64,000 nucleotides of DNA, from NCBI GenBank assembly GCA_943846755.1, contig OX044365.1, positions 1,550,001 to 1,614,000 on the forward strand. The letters run 5' to 3'. Source of the DNA: UBA8752 sp002336475. Lineage in GTDB: Bacteria > Bacteroidota > Bacteroidia > Flavobacteriales_D > Sanyastnellaceae. Positions 26,298 to 35,117 of this stretch are shown here, piece by piece (positions within the stretch are counted from its first letter, which is position 1; every line of letters begins with the position of its first letter). Made by a program: the position numbers and the translations under genes. The notes below the pieces were generated by a model. It had not been told where the DNA came from, searched no databases, and was given only the letters and a program-made list of their open reading frames with translations.

Positions 26298-27304
26298 CAG
26301 ACGGGATCGGCCTCAACGGCCTTTTTTTTCTTGAGCCCTGCGGCCATCAAAAACAGGTAGCCGACGCCGCCTGTGGTGATGATCATGCCGGTCTGGGTTG
26401 CCCACACAACATTGGCTGTCGCCAGTCCCAAAACCTCGTTGTACCCAAGGGCCACCAAGGCGTATTGAACGGCCAGCTGATAACTTCCAATGCCTCCGGG
26501 AGAAGGCAGCACCATTCCGAATCCTCCGGCCATCATGACAAACAAAGACTGGGCCGCTGTGATGCCATCGAGAGAATCGATGCCCAAGAAAATCACGTAG
26601 GTCATCATGAAATACATGGTCCAGATGAAGGCCGTGTGGCCCAGAAAAGCCCACTTTCTGCGCATGTGCCGCACACTCACGAGCCCACGTCCAATGCCAG
26701 AAATGAAGCCGAATACTTTGGCGATGAAGGGTACCTGAGCCAGGGCCTCGCGCTTCATCCAAGCCATCCCTGCACCGATCACAAACACCGCGGCTGCCCC
26801 TGCCAACCAAGGCAAAGGTCCGGTTCCACCGGGCAATGAGAACGACGCGCTAAACGCCAAGAAGGAATCCATGTTGGACAACAAGGCGATGCCCGTCAAC
26901 AAGAACAACAGGGCAAAGTCTACCACCCGTTCAGAGATCACGGTTCCAAAGAGCTCGTCCACAGGAATGTTGTCGGTTTGATTCAAAGCACCGCACCGCG
27001 CCAGTTCTCCACTCCGCGGAACAAAGGCGTTTGAGAAGTAACTGAAGGCCACTGCGTGGATGCTGTTTCCCATTTTGGGTGCATGGCCGAGGGGCTCCAA
27101 CAGAATGAGCCACCGCATGCCCCGGCTGACAATGGCGAGGTAGCCCATGACAAAGCTTGCCGCAATGCCTTTCCAACTCGCACTGCGCATGTCATCCCAC
27201 AGCGCCTGTGGATCCTCAACCGCACGCATCGCCAAGGCCATCAACAGCACCCCGATGCCCAGCATCAAGATGTACTTTACAACCTGACCGAGCTTGCTTT
27301 TCAT
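26297..27304 (-). CDS. UPF0104 / lysylphosphatidylglycerol-synthase-type transmembrane (flippase-like) protein
   Basis: The 335-residue protein has six to eight hydrophobic segments, with RGMRWLILLEPLGHAP, NAFVPRSGELARC and SPGGIGSYQLAVQYAL blocks typical of the AglD/MprF-like membrane family (UPF0104). It lacks the soluble aminoacyl-transferase domain of MprF. Members are thought to move or handle lipids, but the substrate here is unknown. The gene lies between panD (4-base ATGA overlap) and hldE2 (1-base overlap), an order seen in other Bacteroidota. A second member of the family occurs at 31061-32107. Confidence 0.86.
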   Translation of the reverse strand: MKSKLGQVVKYILMLGIGVLLMALAMRAVEDPQALWDDMRSASWKGIAASFVMGYLAIVSRGMRWLILLEPLGHAPKMGNSIHAVAFSYFSNAFVPRSGELARCGALNQTDNIPVDELFGTVISERVVDFALLFLLTGIALLSNMDSFLAFSASFSLPGGTGPLPWLAGAAAVFVIGAGMAWMKREALAQVPFIAKVFGFISGIGRGLVSVRHMRRKWAFLGHTAFIWTMYFMMTYVIFLGIDSLDGITAAQSLFVMMAGGFGMVLPSPGGIGSYQLAVQYALVALGYNEVLGLATANVVWATQTGMIITTGGVGYLFLMAAGLKKKKAVEADPV

Positions 27305-27654
27305 GGGGCTATGAGGTTGGTGGCGGTGTCTGGAAATACCACCGTCGGTTTAAATGTCTTGGCCGCCTCCATCTCCATGCTGCCATAAGCGATCACGATG
27401 ACGATGTCCCCTGGCTGGCAGCGCCGTGCAGCGGGACCATTCAGGCACACTTGGCCTGTCCCGCGCTCTCCCTCAATGACATAGGTTTCGATGCGCTCTC
27501 CGTTGTTGCAATTCACGATTTGAACCTTTTCGCCAGCTACAAGGCCAGCTGCCTCAATGAGGTCAAGGTCGAGCGTAATGCTCCCGATGTAGTTGAGGTC
27601 GGCTTCTGTCACCGTGATGCGGTGCAGTTTCGCCCGCATAACTTCAATGTGCAT
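27301..27654 (-). CDS. panD: Aspartate 1-decarboxylase proenzyme
   Basis: The 117-residue protein has the PanD self-cleavage site G24-S25 in YIGSITLD, which yields the pyruvoyl cofactor, and conserved NNGERIETYVI and CLNGPAARRCQPGDIVIVIAY. It makes beta-alanine for pantothenate and CoA. The stop overlaps the start of the UPF0104 gene in an ATGA. panC is not in the window. The gene follows the OmpA-domain gene on the same strand with 9 bp between. Confidence 0.96.
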   Translation of the reverse strand: MHIEVMRAKLHRITVTEADLNYIGSITLDLDLIEAAGLVAGEKVQIVNCNNGERIETYVIEGERGTGQVCLNGPAARRCQPGDIVIVIAYGSMEMEAAKTFKPTVVFPDTATNLIAP

Positions 27655-27663
27655 GGCGTAAAA

Positions 27664-29277
27664 TTACTGCATGGCACGGCCATCACCACCCTTGCCGCGT
27701 TCGATGTGCAGCTCTGTCCTTCGGCTGCGCTCCAACTTGTCCTCAGGGCAGACCACACCGGGGGGGCAGACGTTCAAGGGCTGGCTGGTCCCCATGCCCT
27801 CGAATCGGATTTGTGCAGCCTGAAGACCGGCAAATTCCAATTGTGCCGCCACGTGTCGGGCACGCTCTGATGCCAGGGTCAAATTGGTTTGGGGATCGCC
27901 ATCGATGCTGGCATGGCCGGTAATGCGAATCACGTCTCCAGGGCGCCCTTTCAACTGCCCCGCCAGTGTCCGAATGTGAATGCGGTCCTGTGGCGAAAGG
28001 GCCATTTGTCCGACCCTGTGAAACACCACCCAAGCGGCAGGCTCATTGGAAGATGCCGGAGCCCATTCAGCCATTGAATCTCGCACAACGGAGGGCTGCT
28101 CTACAACACGCGACTCGGTCGCAGAGTGAACCCTCGGCAAGCGCGAATGGTCGCCTCCAAGGGGCCTCCACCCGCCCAATGGCATCGCCGTCAACAAAGA
28201 CAAACTCCACGCAGCACCAGCCAACTCCATGCGGCGCAACAGGCGGCCATCGGCACCGCGCCACTCCGCCACCGCGTCAGAACATGAAACCGGGGTCCTG
28301 CCCACCCATTCAAATGCATAACGCTTGTCTGCACCCAGCGCGCTCAAATCTGCATAGCCCAGAGCATCGCTTTGCAGCTGGCTCAATGGCACTCCATCAA
28401 CCTTGACCTGCCAGACCGCATTTAAAACCGCTTGTCCGCCGCACTTGACTTGCAAGGTGTGACCAGCCAACATGCCCTCGCTTGGTGCATTCACCGCCTC
28501 GCTCCCTTCTGGAATGGACGCAACCCACCAAGGGTCCAATCCTCCGGCGCCCCGCAAGCGCTCGGCCGACAACCAACCTCCCCCATCAGGCCCCGGAACG
28601 AGGGCCACTTCATCGGCTGCGCTGTTGATCGCGTCCAACAACATGACTTCGGTGTAGCCTCCGTTGCGCGGAATTCGGGCCATATCGTAGCCCCCCTTCC
28701 ATTGTCCTGCAGCAGGCACCAATGTCTCTGTGCCGCCGCGCATTTTGGGCCGCAAGGCGACCAACAAGTCTCCTTCGCGACCTGGGTGAACATCGAATAC
28801 AGCAAAGCCACAGGTCCCAGAAAATCGGGCAAGAGCCGGGACGTTCCACGGACGGCCCCAAGCGGGGTCATCGCGGCCCGTCTTGCCCGCGAACATGACG
28901 CGGCCCGCCCCCTCGGAATGCAGGGTGATCACCGCCATTCCCCAACCGGGATCGATGTCGAGGTGAACGGTTTCGCCCAGCCCTTCCCATGCACGTTCGC
29001 GCTGTGGAACATGCCCCCAGACTTCAGGCAGGGTCACTGCCCAAGGTGTGCCGTCCAATTGTGCCATGCGCGTTTCTCCGCCCCACACGCTTCCAGACTC
29101 TCCTTGCGGACGTGTCCGCAACATCAGGTGAACGCCATCCAAGCCCAGCACGACCTCGTCGTCTGAAGTCGCCGCCTGTTCCAGCAACTTCATATCTGGC
29201 TGTGCCCCGAGGGGCACGACAGCCGCAATGAACAAGGCCAATAGACCGGCGGTGGAAGAGAAACCCTTCGGGATCAT
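27664..29277 (-). CDS. Secreted protein with C-terminal OmpA-like peptidoglycan-binding domain
   Basis: The 537-residue product starts with a signal peptide (MIPKGFSSTAGLLALFIAAV, cleavage near LGAQ), which is why 29277 is chosen over an earlier in-frame codon. The first 400 residues form a mostly beta region without a family I can name. The last 110 or so are an OmpA-like domain: ITGHASIDGDPQTNLTLASERA, AAQIRFEGMG and ERSRRTELHIE. That domain usually binds peptidoglycan. Two cysteines lie close together in CPPGVVCPED. It is probably a periplasmic or outer-membrane-anchored structural protein. DUF3109 lies 5 bp upstream. Confidence 0.85.
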   Translation of the reverse strand: MIPKGFSSTAGLLALFIAAVVPLGAQPDMKLLEQAATSDDEVVLGLDGVHLMLRTRPQGESGSVWGGETRMAQLDGTPWAVTLPEVWGHVPQRERAWEGLGETVHLDIDPGWGMAVITLHSEGAGRVMFAGKTGRDDPAWGRPWNVPALARFSGTCGFAVFDVHPGREGDLLVALRPKMRGGTETLVPAAGQWKGGYDMARIPRNGGYTEVMLLDAINSAADEVALVPGPDGGGWLSAERLRGAGGLDPWWVASIPEGSEAVNAPSEGMLAGHTLQVKCGGQAVLNAVWQVKVDGVPLSQLQSDALGYADLSALGADKRYAFEWVGRTPVSCSDAVAEWRGADGRLLRRMELAGAAWSLSLLTAMPLGGWRPLGGDHSRLPRVHSATESRVVEQPSVVRDSMAEWAPASSNEPAAWVVFHRVGQMALSPQDRIHIRTLAGQLKGRPGDVIRITGHASIDGDPQTNLTLASERARHVAAQLEFAGLQAAQIRFEGMGTSQPLNVCPPGVVCPEDKLERSRRTELHIERGKGGDGRAMQ

Positions 29278-29282
29278 GGTGG

Positions 29283-29891
29283 TCAGGAGGTGCCGTTGGA
29301 TTTTTGGTCTCGGTCTTGTGTGGCCTTCCGCCATTCGCGCTCTGCAATGGAAGCTTCGGCAAACCAAGCTTCACCAAAACGGCGGGTCAACGAGGACTTA
29401 CAGAATTGAAGAATGCTCAGATTGAGGCCCACACCGCAACTCACAGCGCCATCACAAATGGGCCATTGGTGGTAATTCACTGCCACGAGGTCCTTGAGCG
29501 GCGTCAGTCGAATGGGATACAGGTGACAGCTGATGGGCTTGCGCCATTCAATTTCCCCAGCCAAATGAGCTTGCTCAAAAGCACATTTTGCGGTGCCGTC
29601 CTCGTCGAACGTCGCATACACACATTCTTTGCCATTGACAATCGGTGTGACATGGTCTCCGTCTGCATCGATCACATGCAGTCCTTCCCGCTCGATGACC
29701 GCCAAGCTGTCGGGCTTCAGCCGGTTTTTGATGATCGGAAAAGCCGCTTCAACTTCGGCCAGCTCCTCGGGCTCCAGCGGAGCCCCGCTTTCGCCTTCTA
29801 CACAGCAGGCTCCCTTACAAGCCTTGAGGTCGCAGCAAAATTTCCTGTCAAACAACTCGGTCGAAAGGAGGGTGTCGTCTATGAGGATCAC
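29283..29891 (-). CDS. DUF3109 family cysteine-rich protein
   Basis: The 202-residue protein contains a dense cysteine group near the N terminus (KFCCDLKACKGACC) and later cysteines in GKECVY, AKCAFEQ, ISCHLYPIR, PICDGAVSCG and QFCKSS. This matches DUF3109, widespread in Bacteroidota and of no established function. The spacing suggests an iron-sulfur or zinc site, similar in style to the YkgJ-type CxxCxxxCC proteins; that is inference. No signal peptide or membrane segment is present. It is followed by the OmpA-domain gene after 5 bp and diverges from the radical SAM gene. Confidence 0.87.
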   Translation of the reverse strand: MILIDDTLLSTELFDRKFCCDLKACKGACCVEGESGAPLEPEELAEVEAAFPIIKNRLKPDSLAVIEREGLHVIDADGDHVTPIVNGKECVYATFDEDGTAKCAFEQAHLAGEIEWRKPISCHLYPIRLTPLKDLVAVNYHQWPICDGAVSCGVGLNLSILQFCKSSLTRRFGEAWFAEASIAEREWRKATQDRDQKSNGTS

Positions 29892-29960
29892 AGGTGCAAT
29901 TTAAGCCTCTCGGGCGCCGATACCTCGCCCTGCGCAACACGGGTGAGGTAACTTGCAAGC

Positions 29961-31064
29961 GTGACTTCAACACCGTTCTCTCCACCAGATTCAAGACCCG
30001 AGCGAAAGGCCCTTTCGAGGGCCTGGGCCAAATGGAGGGACCGGAGATCCAGGTTTGCCCCTCTGGATGCCCGAAAACTGGCCAACTCTGTGCGCCTTTT
30101 GCGGGGATTTCGGGCCGCCCAAGCCTCTGGGGGAGGAAAAATGTCCGCCATGACAGGCTGGCCCATGAGCCTCAGCGTAGAGCCCACCACGTCATGCAAC
30201 CTGCGCTGTCCTGAATGCCCCAGTGGCTTGCGTTCGTTTACGCGTCCCACGGGCATGCTCAATCCCGAAAAGCTGTCCGACTTGTTGTCTGGTCCCGAAG
30301 GGATGGGGCGCGATTTGGTGTACCTCAATTTGTATTTCCAAGGTGAGCCTTACCTCAACCCTGGAATGGATGAACTGGTCTCCATCGGCAAGCGCGAAGG
30401 CCTTTACGTGAGCACTTCTACCAACGCGCACCACATCAATCCTGAGCGCGCAGAGCGCATCGTGAAGAGTGGAATCGACCGGCTGATTATTTCGATCGAC
30501 GGTGCCGATCAGGCCTCGTATGCGTCCTACCGGGTAGGTGGTCGATTGGAGAAAGTGCTCGATGCTACCCGCCACATATTGGATGCCCGAAAAAAGCTGC
30601 GTGGACAACGGCCGCATGTTGTGTGGCAGTTCCTTGTTGTTGGGCCCAATGAACACCAACTCCCCACCATGAGGGCCATGGCTCGGCGCTGGGGTGTGGA
30701 TGAGTTTGTGGTCAAGACGGCCCAGCTCGATGCTCCCCGGGATGGACACCCCCTCTTGACCGAAGACCCACGCTTACGCAGGTATGACCGCGATCCCTCA
30801 GGGCGGTGGACACTGCGCAACCCCATGCTCGACCGCTGTTGGCGGATGTGGCAAGGAGCGGTGGTGACATGGGACGGACAGGTCGTGCCCTGCTGTTTCG
30901 ACAAAGACGCCCAGCACGGCATGGGACAAGCTTCCAACGGAGCTGCTTTCCGGGAAATATGGCAGAGTGAGCGCTACCAGCAATTCCGCACCTCGGTGTT
31001 CACCCACCGTGCGGGGATTGAAATGTGCCGCAATTGCTCGGAGGGGACGGAAGTCTGGGCATGA
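29961..31064 (+). CDS. Radical SAM enzyme with SPASM domain
   Basis: The 367-residue protein has the radical SAM cluster motif CNLRCPEC (C79, C83, C86), the glycine-rich region around LNLYFQGEPYLNP and the SIDGAD strand. A SPASM-type C terminus with auxiliary-cluster cysteines follows (DRCWRMW, VPCCFDKD, CRNCSEG). SPASM proteins usually modify peptides or proteins or act on sugar-like substrates. No small precursor peptide gene is evident nearby. The GTG start at 29961 keeps a basic N-terminal region; an ATG at 30141 is the alternative. Its stop overlaps the ATG of the flippase-like gene in an ATGA. Confidence 0.88.
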   Translation: MTSTPFSPPDSRPERKALSRAWAKWRDRRSRFAPLDARKLANSVRLLRGFRAAQASGGGKMSAMTGWPMSLSVEPTTSCNLRCPECPSGLRSFTRPTGMLNPEKLSDLLSGPEGMGRDLVYLNLYFQGEPYLNPGMDELVSIGKREGLYVSTSTNAHHINPERAERIVKSGIDRLIISIDGADQASYASYRVGGRLEKVLDATRHILDARKKLRGQRPHVVWQFLVVGPNEHQLPTMRAMARRWGVDEFVVKTAQLDAPRDGHPLLTEDPRLRRYDRDPSGRWTLRNPMLDRCWRMWQGAVVTWDGQVVPCCFDKDAQHGMGQASNGAAFREIWQSERYQQFRTSVFTHRAGIEMCRNCSEGTEVWA

Positions 31065-32107
31065 TTGGAAACCGTCCTCCAAAACTGTTGCGTGCCTTCA
31101 TCCCGCTGGCCATCGGCTTGTCTGTTGTGGGCGGGCTGCTGTATCAGACCGTTCAGGAAAACGGAGGCTGGTCAGCGGTTCAAGGGTCGGTTACCTTGCC
31201 GGGTTGGCCGGTCGCATTGCTCTCTTTGTGTGGCCTTGTATTGATCCGCGACTTGGGTTACGTGCTTCGGCTAAAATGGCTTTCCAATGGCAGCTTAACG
31301 TGGCGCAACGCCATTGAAACCACTGTGGTTTGGGAATTCGCATCGGCCATTACACCGGGCATTGTGGGAGGCGGTGCCGTGGCCATTTGGGGCTTGCACC
31401 GCCAAGGAATGAATGCCGGCCGAAGCACAGCGCTGGTGTTTTCGACGGCCCTTCTAGACGAATTGTTTTATGTCTTGGCCGTGCCCCCCTTGTTTTTCTT
31501 CCTGGGCGACGCCGTCGCACCCCCTGATTTTGACAGCGCCATCGGATGGGGCTTTTTCTGGGTGGGTTGGGGCCTGATTCTGCTATTGGCTGGCATCATT
31601 GGATTCGGCCTTTTCCTCGCTCCCTACTCTACGCAAAAGCTCATCTTGCGCTGCGCACAGATCAAATGGCTCTCTCGATGGCGGGACAGCCTGTCGGAAT
31701 TTGCAGGCGACCTGCGACAAAGCTCCCTCGAAATGAAGTCCTTGCCTTTGGGGCATTGGGCGGGGGCATTTTTGGCGACCATGGCGAGCTGGACAGCGCG
31801 GTTTTTATCGCTGGTGGCGGTCATGGCTATGGTCGTGGCGCCTTTTTCTGCATTGGAACCTGTCACCATTGTTGCCCGTCAGCTCGTGATGTGGGTATAC
31901 CTGCTGATCAGCCCTACGCCAGGCTCTAGCGGTGTGGCAGAGTGGTTGCTCGGCGCTTTTTTTGAGCCTTGGTTCGCTTTGTCAGGGTCCTTGATTGCAC
32001 CCGCGATGACCATGCTCCTCTGGCGCTTGGCCACCCATTTTATCTACCTGCTGCTGGGGGTGTTGGTGATTCCCGGATGGTTGAGGCGAACCCGCCGCTC
32101 AGAGTAG
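31061..32107 (+). CDS. Second UPF0104/AglD-type flippase-like membrane protein
   Basis: The 348-residue protein has about eight hydrophobic segments and the family blocks RDLGYVLRLKWL, WEFASAITPGIVGGGAVAIW and SPTPGSSGVAEWLLG. It is a paralogue of the 26297-27304 product, but the two are clearly different in sequence. Translation is coupled to the radical SAM gene (ATGA at 31061-31064), which suggests the two products act in one process, perhaps modification and transfer of a lipid-linked compound. That process is inferred from gene order only. Confidence 0.85.
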   Translation: MIGNRPPKLLRAFIPLAIGLSVVGGLLYQTVQENGGWSAVQGSVTLPGWPVALLSLCGLVLIRDLGYVLRLKWLSNGSLTWRNAIETTVVWEFASAITPGIVGGGAVAIWGLHRQGMNAGRSTALVFSTALLDELFYVLAVPPLFFFLGDAVAPPDFDSAIGWGFFWVGWGLILLLAGIIGFGLFLAPYSTQKLILRCAQIKWLSRWRDSLSEFAGDLRQSSLEMKSLPLGHWAGAFLATMASWTARFLSLVAVMAMVVAPFSALEPVTIVARQLVMWVYLLISPTPGSSGVAEWLLGAFFEPWFALSGSLIAPAMTMLLWRLATHFIYLLLGVLVIPGWLRRTRRSE

Positions 32108-32131
32108 GGTCGGAGTTGCGACCTTTGTGGC

Positions 32132-33295
32132 ATGTCGAACGATAAAAAATCGCCTGGGTTCAGCACCCTCGCCGTTCATGCCGGAGTAGAGCCGGACCCA
32201 AGTACAGGTGCCATCATGACCCCTGTATACATGTCCTCTACCTATGTGCAGGAGGGCATTGGCCAGCACAAAGGTTACGAATACAGCCGGTCTTCGAATC
32301 CCACGCGCGACGCGCTCGAAGCCGCTTTTGCCGCGCTCGAAGGAGGTCAACATGGATTGGCTTTTTCCAGCGGTTTGGCTGCGGTAGACGCGGTCCTGAT
32401 GACCCTTCGCCCTGGTGATGAAGTGATCGCTGGAGATGACCTCTATGGGGGAACGCGACGGCTGTTCACCACGCACTACGCTCCCCTTGGCATCCATTTC
32501 CACTTTGTGGACACCCAAGATGCAGCCAACGTGGAAGCGGTGCTCAATGAGCGCACCCGCTTGGTGTGGGTGGAAACCCCGACCAACCCCTTGCTGCGCA
32601 TCACAGACATCGCTGCAGTGGCTCAAGTTCTGGCGGGCCATCCTGCCAAACTTGCTGTCGACAACACCTTTGCAACCCCCGCGTTGCAGCGCCCATTGGA
32701 GTGCGGTGCAGACATTGTCATGCACAGTGTTACCAAGTACCTCGGTGGCCACTCAGACGTGGTGATGGGCGCCCTCATGACAAAAGACGCTGAAACCGAT
32801 GCCGCCCTGCGCACCCTGCAGAACAATGTCGGTGCCGTCCCCGGACCCATGGATTGCTTCCTCGTATTGCGTGGCATCAAAACCCTCGGCATCCGTGTGC
32901 GCCAGCACTGCATCAATGGCCGTGCCGTTGCCGAATGGCTCGATGCCAACCCCAAAGTGGACACCGTGTATTGGCCTGGACTTACATCATCGCCCAATCA
33001 CGAAGTGGCCGCCCAACAAATGAGCGACTTTGGTGGCATGATCAGCTTTACCCTTGTGGATGACAGCCTTGCGGCTTCCCGCAAAGTGTGTGAGACTACA
33101 AAATTGTTTGCCCTTGCCGAGTCCCTCGGTGGCGTTGAGAGTCTGATCGAGCACCCCGCCTTGATGACGCACGCCTCCGTTCCAGCGGACCAACGCGCCA
33201 TGTTGGGCATCAATGACAGCTTGATTCGCATCAGTTGTGGTGTGGAAGATCCGGAGGACCTCATCGACGATCTCGCTCAGGCCCTCGACGCATGA
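32132..33295 (+). CDS. PLP-dependent trans-sulfuration enzyme (cystathionine gamma-synthase/lyase family)
   Basis: The 387-residue protein has the Cys/Met-metabolism PLP signature: FSSGLAAVDAVL, YGGTRRLF, WVETPTNPLL, D177 in AVDNTF and the PLP lysine K202 in SVTKYLGGHSDV. Substrate-loop residues do not let me separate cystathionine gamma-synthase (metB) from gamma-lyase or methionine gamma-lyase, so no symbol is given. It is the first of three genes joined by ATGA overlaps (kmo and methylmalonyl-CoA epimerase follow). A GACCTTTG at 32118-32125 is a poor promoter candidate. Confidence 0.9.
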   Translation: MSNDKKSPGFSTLAVHAGVEPDPSTGAIMTPVYMSSTYVQEGIGQHKGYEYSRSSNPTRDALEAAFAALEGGQHGLAFSSGLAAVDAVLMTLRPGDEVIAGDDLYGGTRRLFTTHYAPLGIHFHFVDTQDAANVEAVLNERTRLVWVETPTNPLLRITDIAAVAQVLAGHPAKLAVDNTFATPALQRPLECGADIVMHSVTKYLGGHSDVVMGALMTKDAETDAALRTLQNNVGAVPGPMDCFLVLRGIKTLGIRVRQHCINGRAVAEWLDANPKVDTVYWPGLTSSPNHEVAAQQMSDFGGMISFTLVDDSLAASRKVCETTKLFALAESLGGVESLIEHPALMTHASVPADQRAMLGINDSLIRISCGVEDPEDLIDDLAQALDA

Positions 33296-34695
33296 GTTCG
33301 GAAAGCGGACCGTCTGTAGCCGTTGTCGGTGCTGGGCTTGTAGGAAGTCTGCTGGCCTTGGTATTGGCCAATCGGGGCCACCATGTCACCGTGTATGAGC
33401 GCCGATCAGACCCGCGCAAAGTGGGCGATGCCGCTGGCCGTTCCATCAACCTTGCGCTGAGCGAAAGGGGGTGGCGCGCCCTTGAAGTCGCCGGTGCCAT
33501 GGAAGCCGTGCGCCAAATCGCCATGCCTGTCAAGGCCCGTTGCATGCACAACCAAGCTGGCGAGCTGACCTACCAGCCCTATGGACTGCCAGGTCGCGGA
33601 CGATTTGGAGACGACGAGTGCATCTATTCAGTGGCCCGGGGACCCCTCAACCGCATCCTCCTCGAAGAGGCCGAAGCCACCGGCATGGTCCACGTAGCAT
33701 TCGACCATGCACTCCAAGACTTTTCCGAAGACGGTGCCGGTGTGACACTTCGTTTTCGGGACGGTCAAACTGCGGAACACAGCCGTGTTTTTGGAACCGA
33801 CGGCGCCTTTAGTGCAGTGCGGTCGCGCATGATGAGAACGGACCGCTTTGACTTCAGTCAATTCTACTTGGAGCATGGCTACAAAGAGGTTGCCATGCCG
33901 CCCAATTCCGCTGGTGACTTTGCCATCGACCCGGAGGCGCTCCACATCTGGCCGCGCGGGCATTTTATGCTCATGGCCTTGCCGAACCCAGACCGCACAT
34001 TTACCTGCACGTTGTTTGCCCCTTACGAAGGCCATGACGCTTTTGCCGATATCGAAGAGCCTGCCGCCGCCCGCCGTTATTTCGAGCAGCATTTCCCCGA
34101 TGTGCTGAAGCACCTTCCTGATTTCGAAGCCGATTGGGCCACACACCCTACCAGCTCATTGGTGACCACCCGTTGCAACCCCTGGAACCACGGAGAACGC
34201 ATCGTGCTCCTTGGCGATGCGGCGCATGCCATTGTGCCTTTCTACGGCCAGGGCATGAACAGTGGTTTTGAAGATGTCCGGGTGCTCGCTGACATGTTGG
34301 ATGCCCATGAAGGTGCATCCACGCCAGAAAATTGGGACGGCTTATTTGCAGCATTCGGCCGGAGCCGAAAGCCCAATGGAGACGCCATTGGAGATTTGGC
34401 ACTCCGCAACTTCATCGAAATGCGGGATAAAACGGGGGACCCCCGTTTCCTTTTGCGCAAGCGGATTGAACGCCAACTCACCGAACGCTTCCCAGAACAG
34501 TGGACACCACTGTATTCGATGGTCACGTTCTCGCATATTCCTTATCACGAAGCCCTGGCCCTAGGCGCCATCCAAGACCGGATCATGGAAGAAGTCATGG
34601 ACCGCGAGGACATTGGCGAATGCTGGGACAGCGACGAAGTCGCCCAACACGCTTTGACCCTGGCTGCGCAAAGGCTGCCCCATCCGACGGCATGA
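33292..34695 (+). CDS. kmo: Kynurenine 3-monooxygenase
   Basis: The 467-residue flavoprotein begins with an FAD-binding GAGLVGS Rossmann motif (G13, G15, G18), has SINLALSERGWRAL and CMHNQAGELTYQPYG, and the flavin hydroxylase block LLGDAAHAIVPFYGQGMNSGFED that marks KMO. It hydroxylates L-kynurenine to 3-hydroxykynurenine with NADPH, in tryptophan breakdown or de novo NAD synthesis. A hydrophobic stretch near the C terminus is modest (LALGAIQDRIM). The ATG at 33292 overlaps the upstream stop. Neither kynureninase nor tryptophan dioxygenase is in this window. Confidence 0.93.
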   Translation: MSSESGPSVAVVGAGLVGSLLALVLANRGHHVTVYERRSDPRKVGDAAGRSINLALSERGWRALEVAGAMEAVRQIAMPVKARCMHNQAGELTYQPYGLPGRGRFGDDECIYSVARGPLNRILLEEAEATGMVHVAFDHALQDFSEDGAGVTLRFRDGQTAEHSRVFGTDGAFSAVRSRMMRTDRFDFSQFYLEHGYKEVAMPPNSAGDFAIDPEALHIWPRGHFMLMALPNPDRTFTCTLFAPYEGHDAFADIEEPAAARRYFEQHFPDVLKHLPDFEADWATHPTSSLVTTRCNPWNHGERIVLLGDAAHAIVPFYGQGMNSGFEDVRVLADMLDAHEGASTPENWDGLFAAFGRSRKPNGDAIGDLALRNFIEMRDKTGDPRFLLRKRIERQLTERFPEQWTPLYSMVTFSHIPYHEALALGAIQDRIMEEVMDREDIGECWDSDEVAQHALTLAAQRLPHPTA

Positions 34696-35087
34696 AGAAG
34701 CTCGAACACATCGGCATTGCCGTAGAAGACCTCGAAGCGGCTGAGAAAATCTTTGGCGAGGTGCTCGGAACACCCTCTTACAAGCGAGAAGAAGTCCTGG
34801 GGGAGGCCGTTTTGACGTCTTTTTTTGAGGCGGGCGGGTCCAAAGTGGAGCTGCTGGTTCCCACTTCTCCTGACAGCGCCATTGCAAAACACTTGGAGCA
34901 GCGAGGGGCAGGTCTGCACCATGTGGCGTTTCATGTGGACGACTTGGAGGCCGAACTCGAGCGCCTCACTGCAAAAGGTTATCGGGTGGTCACGGGACCC
35001 AAGCCAGGAGCCGATGGCAAACGCATTGCCTTTCTTCACCCCAGCGACACCGCCAAAGTGCTGATTGAACTCTGCACCAACGGCTGA
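34692..35087 (+). CDS. mce: Methylmalonyl-CoA epimerase
   Basis: The 131-residue vicinal-oxygen-chelate protein starts MKKLEHIGIAVEDLEAAEKIF and has GLHHVAFHVDDLEAELERL, a late ALE/IAFLHP strand and a C-terminal metal glutamate in LIELC. This is the normal length and layout of methylmalonyl-CoA epimerase, which interconverts the (R) and (S) forms for B12-dependent mutase. A cobalamin adenosyltransferase gene lies at 47867. The start overlaps the kmo stop (ATGA), and the gene ends 30 bp before the structured repeat. Confidence 0.92.
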   Translation: MKKLEHIGIAVEDLEAAEKIFGEVLGTPSYKREEVLGEAVLTSFFEAGGSKVELLVPTSPDSAIAKHLEQRGAGLHHVAFHVDDLEAELERLTAKGYRVVTGPKPGADGKRIAFLHPSDTAKVLIELCTNG

Positions 35088-35117
35088 ACCACACTCCGCT
35101 CTAGATTTTCTCAAAAT

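Noticed and set aside
27157..27870. 237-codon forward frame over panD and the OmpA-domain gene end
   Set aside because: Opposite to well-supported panD and the OmpA domain; no family features.
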